Positions 10,701 to 21,823 of a DNA stretch of 64,000 nt are shown here, in pieces (within the stretch, counting starts at the first letter, position 1; each line of letters starts with the position of its first letter). The notes beneath the pieces are model-generated. The model was not told the DNA's origin, did no database searches, and saw only the letters and a program-made list of their open reading frames with translations. The position numbers were made by a program, and so were the translations under genes. Origin of the DNA: Aplectana chamaeleonis (lineage: Eukaryota; Nematoda; Chromadorea; Rhabditida; Cosmocercidae); NCBI GenBank assembly GCA_029168955.1, contig JAPDOI010000962.1:182492-246491 (forward strand), written 5' to 3'.

Positions 10701-13700
10701 ATCTACACAGGGTTTTCCTCCTCTGAGCGGTAATAGGTTTCAAACTGAACGGATTTAGCCTCTACACAGGGTTTTCCTCCCCGGAGAGACAGCGCAGCCG
10801 CAGGCTGCACCATCCAAATAGGTTTCAAACTGGACGGACATAGCATCTACACAGGGTTTTCCTCCTCTGAGCGGTAATAGGTTTCAAACTGAACGGATTT
10901 AGCCTCTACACAGGGTTTTCCTCCCCGGAGAGACGAAGCAGCCGCAGGCTGCACTATCCAAATAGGTTTCAAACTGGACGGACATAGCATCTACACAGGG
11001 GTTTTCCTCCTCTGAGCGGTAATAGGTTTCAAACTGAACGGATTTAGCCTCTAGACAGATGTTTTCCTCCCCGGAGAGACAGCGCAGCCGCAGGCTGCAC
11101 CATCCAAATAGGTTTCAAACTGGACGGACATAGCATCTACACAGAGGTTTTCCTCCTCTGAGCGGTAATAGGTTTCAAACTGAACGGATTTAGCCTTTAC
11201 ACAGGGGTTTTCCTCCCCGGAGAGACGGCGCAGCCGCAGGCTGCACTATCCAAATAGGTTTCAAACTGGACGGACATAGCATCTACACAGGGTTTTCCTC
11301 CTCTGAGCGGTAATAGGTTTCAAACTGGACGGATTTAGCCTCTACACAGGGGTTTTCCTCCCCGGAGAGACGGCGCAGCCGCAGGCTGCACTATCCAAAT
11401 AGGTTTCAAACTGGACGGACATAGCATCTACACAGGGGTTTTCCTCCTCTGAGCGGTAATAGGTTTCAAACTGAACGGATTTAGCCTCTACACAGGGGTT
11501 TTCCTCCCCGGAGAGACAGCGCAGCCGCAGGCTGCACTATCCAAATAGGTTTCAAACTGGACGGACATAGCATCTACACAGAGGTTTTCCTCCTCTGAGC
11601 GGTAATAGGTTTCAAACTGAACGGATTTAGCCTCTACACAGGGTTTTCCTCCCCGGAGAGACAGCGCAGCCGCAGGCTGCACTATCCAAATAGGTTTCAA
11701 ACTGGACGGACATAGCATCTACACAGGGTTTTCCTCCTCTGAGCGGTAATAGGTTTCAAACTGAACGGATTTAGCCTCTACACAGGGTTTTCCTCCCGGA
11801 GAGACAGCGCAGCCGCAGGCTGCACCATCCAAATAGGTTTCAAACTGGACGGACATAGCATCTACACAGGGGTTTTCCTCCTCTGAGCGGTAATAGGTTT
11901 CAAACTGAACGGATTTAGCCTTTACACAGGGTTTTCCTCCCCGGAGAGACAGCGCAGCCGCAGGCTGCACTATCCAAATAGGTTTCAAACTGGACGGACA
12001 TAGCATCTACACAGGGTTTTCCTCCTCTGAGCGGTAATAGGTTTCAAACTGAACGGATTTAGCCTTTACACAGGGTTTTCCTCCCCGGAGAGACAGCGCA
12101 GCCGCAGGCTGCACTATCCAAATAGGTTTCAAACTGGACGGACATAGCATCTACACAGGGTTTTCCTCCTCTGAGCGGTAATAGGTTTCAAACTGAACGG
12201 ATTTAGCCTCTACACAGGGTTTTCCTCCCCGGAGAGACAGAGCAGCCGCAGGCTGCACCATCCAAATAGGGTTCAAACTGGACGGACATAGCAGCTACAC
12301 AGGGGTTTTCCTCCTCTGAGCGGTAATAGGTTTCAAACTGAACGGATTTAGCCTTTACACAGGGGTTTTCCTCCCCGGAGAGACAGCGCAGCCGCAGGCT
12401 GCACTATCCAAATAGGTTTCAAACTGGACGGACATAGCATCTACACAGGGGTTTTCCTCCTCTGAGCGGTAATAGGTTCCAAACTGAACGGATTTAGCCT
12501 TTACACAGGGGTTTTCCTCCCCGGAGAGACAGCGCAGCCGCAGGCTGCACTATCCAAATAGGTTTCAAACTGGACGGACATAGCATCTACACAGGGTTTT
12601 CCTCCTCTGAGCGGTAATAGGTTTCAAACTGAACGGATTTAGCCTCTACACAGGGTTTTCCTCCCCGGAGAGACAGCGCAGCCGCAGGCTGCACTATCCA
12701 AATAGGTTTCAAACTGGACGGACATAGCATCTACACAGGGGTTTTCCTCCTCTGAGCGGTAATAGGTTCCAAACTGAACGGATTTAGCCTTTACACAGGG
12801 GTTTTCCTCCCCGGAGAGACAGCGCAGCCGCAGGCTGCTCTATCCAAATAGGTTTCAAACTGGACGGACATAGCATCCACACAGGGGTTTTCCTCCTCTG
12901 AGCGGTTATAGGTTTCAAACTGAACGGATTTAGCCTTTACACAGGGGTTTTCCTCCCCGGAGAGACAGCGCAGCCGCAGGCTGCACTATCCAAATAGGTT
13001 TCAAACTGGACGGACATAGCAGCTACACAGGGGTTTTCCTCCTCTGAGCGGTAATAGGTTTCAAACTGAACTGATTTAGCCTCTACAAAGGGGTTTTCCT
13101 CCCCGGAGAGACGACGCAGCCGCAGGCTGCACCATCCAAATAGGTTTCAAACTGGACGGACATAGCATCTACACAGGGGTTTTCCTCCTCTGAGCGGTAA
13201 TAGGTTTCAAACTGAACGGATTTAGCCTTTACACAGGGGTTTTCCTCCCCGGAGAGACAGCGCAGCCGCAGGCTGCACTATCCAAATAGGTTTCAAACTG
13301 GACGGACATAGCATCTACACAGGGGTTTTCCTCCTCTGAGCGGTAATAGGTTTCAAACTGAACGGATTTAGCCTTTACACAGGGGTTTTCCTCCCCGGAG
13401 AGACAGCGCAGCCGCAGGCTGCACCATCCAAATAGGTTTCAAACTGGACGGACATAGCATCTACACAGGTGTTTTTCTCCTCTGAGCGGTAATAGGTTTC
13501 AAACTGAACGGATTTAGCCTCTACACAGGGTTTTCCTCCCCGGTGAGACAGCGCAGCCGCAGGCTGCACCATCCAAATAGGTTTCAAACTGGACGGACAT
13601 AGCATCTACACAGGGGTTTTCCTCCTCTGAGCGGTAATAGGTTTCAAACCGAACGGATTTAGCCTCTACACAGGGGTTTTCCTCCCCGGAGAGACGGCGC

Positions 13701-16700
13701 AGCCGCAGGCTGCACCATCCAAATAGGTTTCAAACTGGACGGACATAGCATCTACACAGGGGTTTTCCTCCTCTGAGCGGTAATAGGTTTCAAACCGAAC
13801 GGATTTAGCCTCTACACAGGGGTTTTCCTCCCCGGAGCCGCAGGCTGCACCATCCAAATAGGTTTCAAACTGGAAGGACATAGCATCTACACAGGGGTTT
13901 TCCTCCTCTGAGCGGTAATAGGTTTCAAACCGAACGGATTCAGCCTCTACACAGGAGTTTTCCTTCCCGGAGAGACGGCGCAGCCGCAGGCTGCACTATC
14001 CAAATAGGTTTCAAACTGGATGGACATAGCATCTACACAGGGGTTTTCCACCTCTGAGCGGTAATAGGTTTCAAACTGAATGGATTTAGCCTCTACACAG
14101 GGGTTTTGCTCCCTGGAGAGACGGTGCAGCCGGAGGCTGCACCGACCAAATAGGTTTCAAACTGGACGGACATAGCATCTACACAGGGGTTTTCCTCCTC
14201 TGAGCGGTAATAGGTTTCAAACTGAACGGATTTAGCCTCTACACAGGGTTTTCCTCCCCGGAGAGACAGCGCAGCCGCAGGCTGCACCATCCAAATAGGT
14301 TTCAAACTGGACGGACATAGCATCTACACAGGGGTTTTCCTCCTCTGAGCGGTAATAGGTTTCAAACTGAACGGATTTAGCCTCTACACAGGGTTTTCCT
14401 CCCCGGAGAGACAGCGCAGCCGCAGGCTGCACCATCCAAATACGTTTCAAACTGGACGGACATAGCATCTACACAGCGGTTTTGCTCCTCTGAGCGGTAA
14501 TAGGTTTCAAACTGAACGGATTTAGCCTCTACACAGGGGTTTTCCTCCCGGAGAGACAGCGCAGCCGCAGGCTGCACTATCCAAATAGGTTTCAAACTGG
14601 ACGGACATAGCATCTACACAGGGTTTTCCTCCTCTGAGCGGTAATAGGTTTCAAACTGAACGGATTTAGCCTCTACACAGGGGTTTTCCTCCCCGGAGAG
14701 ACGACGCAGCCGCAGGCTGCACCATCCAAATAGGTTTCAAACTGGACGGACATAGCAGCTACACAGGGGTTTTCCTCCTCTGAGCGGTAATAGGTTTCAA
14801 ACTGAACTGATTTAGCCTCTACAAAGGGGTTTTCCTCCCCGGAGAGACGGCGCTGCCGCAGGCTGCACTATCCAAATAGGTTTCAAACTGGACGGACATA
14901 GCATCTACACAGGGGTTTTCCTCCTCTGAGCGGTAATAGGTTTCAAACTGAACGGATTTAGCCTTTACACAGGGGTTTTCCTCCCCGGAGAGACAGCGCA
15001 GCCGCAGGCTGCACTATCCAAATAGGTTTCAAACTGGACGGACATAGCATCTACACAGGGGTTTTCCTCCTCTGAGCGGTAATAGGTTTCAAACTGAACG
15101 GATTTAGCCTTTACACAGGGGTTTTCCTCCCCGGAGAGACAGCGCAGCCGCAGGCTGCACTATCCAAATAGGTTTCAAACTGGACGGACATAGCATCTAC
15201 ACAGGGGTTTTCCTCCTCTGAGCGGTAATAGGTTTCAAACTGAACGGATTTAGCCTTTACACAGGGGTTTTCCTCCCCGGTGAGACAGCGCAGCCGCAGG
15301 CTGCACTATCCAAATAGGTTTCAAACTGGACGGACATAGCATCTACACAGGGGTTTTCCTCCTCTGAGCGGTAATAGGTTTCAAACTGAACGGATTTAGC
15401 CTTTACACAGGGGTTTTCCTCCCCGGAGAGACAGCGCAGCCGCAGGCTGCACTATCCAAATAGGTTTCAAACTGGACGGACATAGCATCTACACAGGGTT
15501 TTCCTCCTCTGAGCGGTAATAGGTTTCAAACTGAACGGATTTAGCCTCTACACAGGGTTTTCCTCCCGGAGAGACAGCGCAGCCGCAGGCTGCACCATCC
15601 AAATAGGTTTCAAACTGGACGGACATAGCATCTACACAGGGTTTTCCTCCTCTGAGCGGTAATAGGTTTCAAACTGAACGGATTTAGCCTCTACACAGGG
15701 TTTTCCTCCCGGAGAGACAGCGCAGCCGCAGGCTGCACCATCCAAATAGGTTTCAAACTGGACGGACATAGCATCTACACAGGGTTTTCCTCCTCTGAGC
15801 GGTAATAGGTTTCAAACTGAACGGATTTAGCCTCTACACAGGGTTTTCCTCCCCGGAGAGACAGCGCAGCCGCAGGCTGCACCATCCAAATAGGTTTCAA
15901 ACTGGACGGACATAGCATCTACACAGGGTTTTCCTCCTCTGAGCGGTAATAGGTTTCAAACTGAACGGATTTAGCCTCTACACAGGGTTTTCCTCCCCGG
16001 AGAGACAGCGCAGCCGCAGGCTGCACTATCCAAATAGGTTTCAAACTGGACGGACATAGCATCTACACAGGGTTTTCCTCCTCTGAGCGGTAATAGGTTT
16101 CAAACTGAACGGATTTAGCCTCTACACAGGGTTTTCCTCCCCGGAGAGACAGCGCAGCCGCAGGCTGCACCATCCAAATAGGTTTCAAACTGGACGGACA
16201 TAGCATCTACACAGGGTTTTCCTCCTCTGAGCGGTAATAGGTTTCAAACTGAACGGATTTAGCCTCTACACAGGGTTTTCCTCCCCGGAGAGACAGCGCA
16301 GCCGCAGGCTGCACCATCCAAATAGGTTTCAAACTGGACGGACATAGCATCTACACAGGGTTTTCCTCCTCTGAGCGGTAATAGGTTTCAAACTGAACGG
16401 ATTTAGCCTCTACACAGGGTTTTCCTCCCCGGAGAGACGGCGCAGCCGCAGGCTGCACCATCCAAATAGGTTTCAAACTGGACGGACATAGCATCTACAC
16501 AGGGGTTTTCCTCCTCTGAGCGGTAATAGGTTTCAAACCGAACGGATTCAGCCTCTACACAGGGGTTTTCCTCCCCGGAGAGACGGCGCAGCCGCAGGCT
16601 GCACCATCCAAATAGGTTTCAAACTGGACGGACATAGCATCTACACAGGGTTTTCCTCCTCTGAGCGGTAATAGGTTTCAAACTGAACGGATTTAGCCTC

Positions 16701-19389
16701 TACACAGGGTTTTCCTCTCCAGAGACAAGGCGCAGCCGCAGGCTGCACTATCCAAATAGGTTTCAAACTGGACGGACATAGCATCTACACAGGGGTTTTC
16801 CTCCTCTGAGCGGTAATAGGTTTCAAACCGAACGGATTTAGCCTCTACACAGGGGTTTTCCTCCCCGGAGAGACGGCGCAGCCGCAGGCTGCACCATCCA
16901 AATAGGTTTCAAACTGGACGGACATAGCATCTACACAGGGGTTTTCCTCCTCTGAGCGGTACTAGGTTTCAAACTGAACGGATTCAGCCTCTACACAGGG
17001 GTTTTCCTCCCGGAGAGACAGCGCAGCCGCAGGCTGCACCATCCAAATAGGTTTCAAACTGGACGGACATAGCATCTACACAGGGTTTTCCTCCTCTGAG
17101 CGGTAATAGGTTTCAAACTGAACGGATTTAGCCTCTACACAGGGTTTTCCTCCCCGGAGAGACAGCGCAGCCGCAGGCTGCACCATCCAAATAGGTTTCA
17201 AACTGGACGGACATAGCATCTACACAGGGTTTTCCTCCTCTGAGCGGTAATAGGTTTCAAACTGAACGGATTTAGCCTCTACACAGGGTTTTCCTCCCCG
17301 GAGAGACAGCGCAGCCGCAGGCTGCACCATCCAAATAGGTTTCAAACTGGACGGACATAGCATCTACACAGGGTTTTCCTCCTCTGAGCGGTAATAGGTT
17401 TCAAACTGAACGGATTTAGCCTCTACACAGGGTTTTCCTCCCCCGGAGAGACGGCGCAGCCGCAGGCTGCACCATCCAAATAGGTTTCAAACTGGACGGA
17501 CATAGCATCTACACAGGGTTTTCCTCCTCTGAGCGGTAATAGGTTTCAAACTGAACGGATTTAGCCTCTACACAGGGTTTTCCTCCCCGGAGAGACAGCG
17601 CAGCCACAGGCTGCACTATCCAAATAGGTTTCAAACTGGACGGACATAGCATCTACACAGGGGTTTTCCTCCTCTGAGCGGTAATAGGTTTCAAACCGAA
17701 CGGATTTAGCCTCTACACAGGGGTTTTCCTCCCCGGAGCCGCAGGCTGCACCATCCAAATAGGTTTCAAACTGGAAGGACATAGCATCTACACAGGGGTT
17801 TTCCTCCTCTGAGCGGTAATAGGTTTCAAACCGAACGGATTCAGCCTCTACACAGGGTTTTCCTCCCGGAGAGACAGCGCAGCCGCAGGCTGCACCATCC
17901 AAATAGGTTTCAAACTGGACGGACATAGCATCTACACAGGGTTTCCCTCCTCTGAGCGGTAATAGGTTTCAACCCGACCGGATTTAGCCTCTACACAGGG
18001 TTTTCCTCCCCGGAGAGACGGCGCAGCCGCAGGCTGCACCATCCAAATAGGTTTCAAACTGGACGGACATAGCATCTACACAGGGGTTTTCCTCCTCTGA
18101 GCGGTAATAGGGCTTAAACTGAACTGATTTAGCCTCTACACAGGGTTTTCCTCCCCGGAGAGACAGCGCAGCCGCAGGCTGCACCATCCAAATAGGTTTC
18201 AAACTGGACGGACATAGCATCTACACAGGGTTTTCCTCCTCTGAGCGGTAATAGGTTTCAAACTGAACGGATTTAGCCTCTACACAGGGTTTTCCTCCGC
18301 GGAGAGACGGCGCAGCCGCAGGCTGCACCATCCAAATAGGTTTCAAACTGGACGGACATAGCATCTACACAGGGGTTTTCCTCCTCTGAGCGGTAATAGG
18401 TTTCAAACCGAACGGATTCAGCCTCTACACAGGGGTTTTCCTCCCCGGAGAGACGGCGCAGCCGCAGGCTGCACCATCCAAATAGGTTTCAAACTGGACG
18501 GACATAGCATCTACACAGGGGTTTTCCTCCTCTGAGCGGTAATAGGTTTCAAACCGAACGGATTTAGCCTCTACACAGGGGTTTTCCTCCCCGGAGAGAC
18601 GGCGCAGCCGCAGGCTGCACTATCCAAATAGGTTTCAAACTGGACGGACATAGCATCTACACAGGGGTTTTCCTCCTCTGAGCGGTAATAGGTTTCAAAC
18701 CAAACGGATTTAGCCTCTACACAGGGTTTTCCTCCCCGGAGAGACGACGCAGCCGCAGGCTGCACCATCCAAATAGGTTTTAAACTGGACGGACATAGCA
18801 TCTACACAGGGGTTTTCCTCCTCTGAGCGGTAATAGGTTTCAAACTGAACGGATTTAGCCTTTACACAGGGGTTTTCCTCCCCGGAGAGACAGCGCAGCC
18901 GCAGGCTGCACTATCCAAATAGGTTTCAAACTGGACGGACATAGCATCTACACAGGGGTTTTCCTCCTCTGAGCGGTAATAGGTTTCAAACTGAACGGGT
19001 TTAGCCTCAACACAAGGGTTTTCCTCCCCGGAGAGACGGCGCAGCCGCAGGCTGCACCATCCAAATAGGTTTCAAACTGGACGGACATAGCATCTACACA
19101 GGGGTTTTCCTCCTCTGAGCGGTAATAGGTTTCAAACTGAACGGATTTAGCCTTTACACAGGGGTTTTCCTCCCCGGAGAGACCTCCCCGGAGAGACGAC
19201 GCAGCCGCAGGCTGCACCATCCAAATAGGTTTCAAACTGGACGGACATAGCATCTACACAGGGGTTTTCCTCCTCTGAGCGGTAATAGGTTTCAAACCGA
19301 ACGGATTTAGCCTCTACACAGGGGTTTTCCTCCCCGGAGAGACGGCGCAGCCGCAGGCTGCACCATCCAAATAGGTTTCAAACTGGACG
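4770..19389. repeat. Minisatellite array A1, about 100 units of 144-146 bp
   Basis: A head-to-tail array of 14,620 bp. Each unit holds half-unit A (core ..AAACTGGACGGACATAGCATC.., then CCTCCTCTGAGCGG) and half-unit B (core ..AAACTGAACGGATTTAGCC.., then CCTCCCCGGAGAGAC and the hairpin GCAGCCGCAGGCTGC). Most units have AGACAGCGCAGCC and CACTATCC, whereas the other arrays mostly have AGACGGCGCAGCC and CACCATCC. Stretches near 7540-8890, 10210-10950, 11640-12250 and 15480-17600 use CACAGGG instead of CACAGGGG. That shortens the unit to 144-145 bp. No gene is supported in it. Confidence 0.97.
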
Positions 19390-19706
19390 AACAGTTGAGA
19401 GTAAAAAACATTGAAATCTATAGGTTGAAAAGTATGAAAGAGAACGAGTTAAGTTGGAAAAAAGTTGGGAAACGCAAAAGAAATTAGAAAAAATCATCAA
19501 TTGAAATTTGAAAGTTGAGAATTTGAGGGAGAATGTCAAGGTAGTAGGTAGGAGAAGTCCCTGAAACCCCACTACTTTCGTAAACGGTAAAGGCTAACTT
19601 TGGTAAGGGCTAATTTGATGAGAGAAGAAAGGTGTGTAGGAAAGGAAAAGAAAAGTGTGTAGGAAAAGAACCAAAATTCGTCTTTGTACTAATCAAATCC
19701 AAAAAG
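19390..19706 (+). repeat. 310-bp direct duplication, copy a (unit 2)
   Basis: It starts AACAGTTGAGAG directly at the array edge and ends near CAAATCCAAAAAG. It aligns with 20107-20418 over its whole length, with substitutions and short indels: for example GAAGTCCCTG against GAAGTCGCTG, and a short extra AAGAAAAG segment here. Its left end coincides exactly with the end of the array. Confidence 0.9.
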
Positions 19707-20106
19707 TGTCCCGTTAACATGAGCTCGCGCAGTTTATTGAAAAATCAATCAAAACCTCAATTCGAAAAAGTTCCCTAAAACCAAAGCGTTCCTAATACCC
19801 TTCTAATACTTCATTACTCGTAAAGCTCGCATTGAAAATCTCAAATTCTGTCGCGTCTAAAAATCCTAAGCTTCTATTTCATTCAGAACCAAATGCCATG
19901 TTCTACTTCACATTCCTGTAAATCCTGCAATCCTCAGCTATGTGATCCAAATCCGAATCCTAAACATCCCAAGCTGTCTTGCTCAAAATCTCCTGGCCCG
20001 ATTCCAAGTTGAAAGTGCTCGAAATCGTAACATCCTTGAAATGATCGGACTTGATGTAGGACCTGAAATCGCTCGCAATCCTCAAAATGTTGGGAAAGGT
20101 TAAGAA
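19707..20106. other. Sequence between the two duplication copies (unit 2)
   Basis: About 400 bp of AT-rich sequence with no recognised gene, ending GGTTAAGAAA just before copy b. The word GTTCCCTAAAACC with AAGCGTTCCTAA at about 19770-19795 loosely resembles the array-proximal GTCCCTAAAGTTGGAGCGTTC. Confidence 0.5.
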
Positions 20107-20418
20107 AACAGTTGAGAGTAAAAAACATTGAAATCCTTAGGTTGAAAAGTATGAAAGAGAACGAGTTATGTTGGAAAAAAGTTGGAAAACGAAAAAGAAA
20201 TTAGAAAAAATCATTAATTGAAATTTGAAAGTTGAAAATTTGATGAGGGAGGAAGTTTGGCTAGGTAGGAGAAGTCGCTGAAACCACACTACTTTCGTAA
20301 ACTGTAAAGGCTAACTTTGGTAAGGGCTAAATTGATGAGAGAAGAAAGGTTTGTAGGAAAGGAAAGTGTGTAGGAAACGAACCGAAATTCGTCTTTGTAC
20401 TAATCAAACCTAAAAAAG
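20107..20418 (+). repeat. 310-bp direct duplication, copy b (unit 2)
   Basis: The second copy of the module at 19390-19706. In this unit it keeps GTATGAAAGAGAACGAG as in copy a. In units 3-5 copy b instead reads GTTTGAAAGAGAATATCTAG. Unit 2 is therefore either ancestral here or converted by its own copy a. Confidence 0.9.
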
Positions 20419-20459
20419 AAGAAAGCTGCAATACGAAACTGTCTTCATTAAAATGCAAC

Positions 20460-20475
20460 GTGGGTGGGTGGGAGG
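20460..20475 (+). repeat. G-rich tract GTGGGTGGGTGGGAGG (unit 2)
   Basis: Three GGG runs and a GG run, followed about 40 bp later by a T-run ending TTTTTTTTGCAG (AG at 20521-20522), a good 3' splice-acceptor look-alike. It is a member of the dispersed G-rich family of the spacer. G-quadruplex formation is possible but untested. Confidence 0.55.
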
Positions 20476-20522
20476 ACGTTGTTATTAACCGCCAACAAAT
20501 TTTTTTTTGCAGACTGCTTTCA

Positions 20523-21522
20523 CTGCTGGCCAGGTTCGTGATCCGTTCTAGGAAAATTCTCTTCAGAAAAGATTTCATTAGAATTTGCACTGGTTTAATA
20601 ATTTGCTCAAAACGTTAAATATTCATCTCCAGAGGTAGAAATTTTCGAGGGGATAGTCCAATTGCAGCTGTTTTCATCACCTTCCGCTTCCTTGAACTCT
20701 GTTCTCTTCAACAATATGTCATCCTATCAATACATCGAATTGCTCGGCTTGGGTTTGAGGGTAGTTTTGGTATAACCCATTTTGGTATTTCTTCTAGGAT
20801 AAACGGCGTGCTAATGTTTTCCGTATACATTTATATTCTTTGGTGCTTATCGGTTCGTCAAAACGTCAGGAATGTGTTCTGATTCCAATTTTGCATTCCG
20901 CATAAGATTCGCTGGATAACAACTGGTTAATGTACGTATAGTCTCACAGAGTTGGTGGTTGTAGGGTGTTAACTTTGCTTTCATCCCCTTCGTTCAAGTC
21001 TTTAGGTTGTGCTCTGTTGTCTGAATGATCTAAGGGATCTCTCGTTTTAATGGGGTCCAGAGATTTGCTCTTTAGTCCCTTAATGCGTGTAAACATAAGC
21101 CTGGTTTTTTGCTTTGGTCAGCTCTTTAACCCCAGTTTCTGAGGTTCGTTTTGTTTTCCATGGGTAATCATAGTAGGGTTTGTGGCTCGCTAAAATTGCT
21201 ACAATCAATGTTTTCATTTAATTCGTCTATTCTCATCAACTTGATCAGAAATTGGTTTTTGCGGAAACGTCAGTTTTCGTTCTCGGTTATGCAGCACAGG
21301 TTTATGAGAAATGTCCTGGTTTCGTTCAATTGAGCAACTTTCACCCGTTTAGGTTCTCATCTTCGGTGAATTTTCCGCTTTTAGGTGATTCCGGGAGTTG
21401 ATTTCTTCGTTTGAAAATGGTTGGATGGCTTCTTAAGATTTGCTGTTTTTTTAGAGGTTGAATACCCAGTTTCAAATTTTCACCCTTGTTACAGTGGTTA
21501 CGGTCAATCTGTCTACTGTGTT
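20523..21522. other. Spacer segment, no gene recognised (unit 2)
   Basis: About 1 kb of AT-rich sequence with only short open frames (60 to 85 codons) that do not resemble a known protein. I see no structured repeat of note until the 39-bp duplication at its end. Confidence 0.5.
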
Positions 21523-21600
21523 CTTTCTTTATTAGGGGGTTTTTAGGGTTTCCGGTCATGCCTTTCTTTATTAGGGGGTTTTTAGGGTTTCCGGTCATGC
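21523..21600. repeat. Perfect 39-bp tandem duplication with telo-box-like sequence (unit 2)
   Basis: Two identical 39-bp copies, 21523-21561 and 21562-21600, each containing TTAGGGGGTTTTTAGGGTTT. On the minus strand this reads AAACCCTAAAAACCCCC, which includes AAACCCTA, the plant telo-box. It is too short and too irregular to be a telomere tract. The duplication is identical in units 2 to 5. Confidence 0.92.
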
Positions 21601-21807
21601 TTTTTCAGAGCTGGAAGTCTTGTCTAATGAAAGATCTGTTTGGTTGATACCACTTTTTGTGCTTCACTCACCAAATTGTTTCTTAAAAATCTTTCCCTAA
21701 TTTTTAAGAATCTCAAAAATTGCACGCGCTTGTTAGTTGTTATATTTTGTCTGTTCATATTCGTTTTTGGTCTGTCATTTGTTGTTGTTTTTAGTGACAA
21801 AATTAAA

Positions 21808-21823
21808 GCGGGAGGGAAGGAGG
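21808..21823 (+). repeat. G-rich tract GCGGGAGGGAAGGAGG (unit 2)
   Basis: Preceded by TTGTTGTTTTTAGTGAC and followed by an A-run of about 12 bases. It aligns well beyond the G-tract with the copy at 23677 (TTGTTG..AAAGCGGGAGGG..), so the similarity is homology and not chance G content. In units 4 and 5 the tract reads GCGGGAGGGAGGGAGG. Confidence 0.6.

Larger units (their letters stand above)
1..19389. repeat. Macro-repeat unit 1 (left-truncated spacer plus very long array)
   Basis: This is the right-hand 4.77 kb of a spacer followed by the longest minisatellite array of the window. The window opens inside the third copy of the 21-bp repeat that is complete in later units near 23249. Spacer landmarks recur in the same order about 23.29 kb later, then at further steps of 11.66, 13.40 and 10.96 kb. 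This copy is the most divergent of the good-quality spacers: it carries private substitutions, for example near 1311-1335 and 3247, where the later units agree with each other. No gene is supported. Confidence 0.95.

Noticed and set aside
17561..17926. Minus-strand open frames through the arrays with repeated SVQFETY motifs (up to about 123 codons)
   Set aside because: The unit length is usually 146 or 145 bp, so the frame shifts at each unit, and the 144-bp form with CCCC runs into a stop after CRG. Frames stay open only where single-base run-length variants happen to compensate. There is no start context, no domain and no conservation of frame between arrays.
4770..19389. CRISPR-like regular direct repeats
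   Set aside because: The sequence between repeated cores is itself repeated and there are no unique spacers. The sequence context is eukaryotic and no cas genes are present.
19770..19800. Similarity between GTTCCCTAAAACC..AAGCGTTCC here and the pre-array GTCCCTAAAGTTGGAGCGTTC at about 4738
   Set aside because: The match is short and interrupted. It may be chance or very old homology, and I could not extend it.
19390..20418. 310-bp duplication as the two LTRs of a retroelement
   Set aside because: Only about 400 bp lie between the copies, with no primer-binding site, polypurine tract, TG..CA ends or target-site duplication that I can identify.
21523..21600. Interstitial telomere tract
   Set aside because: Only two short TTTAGGG-like words per 39-bp copy, interrupted by unrelated sequence. 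It is better described as a duplicated telo-box-like element.
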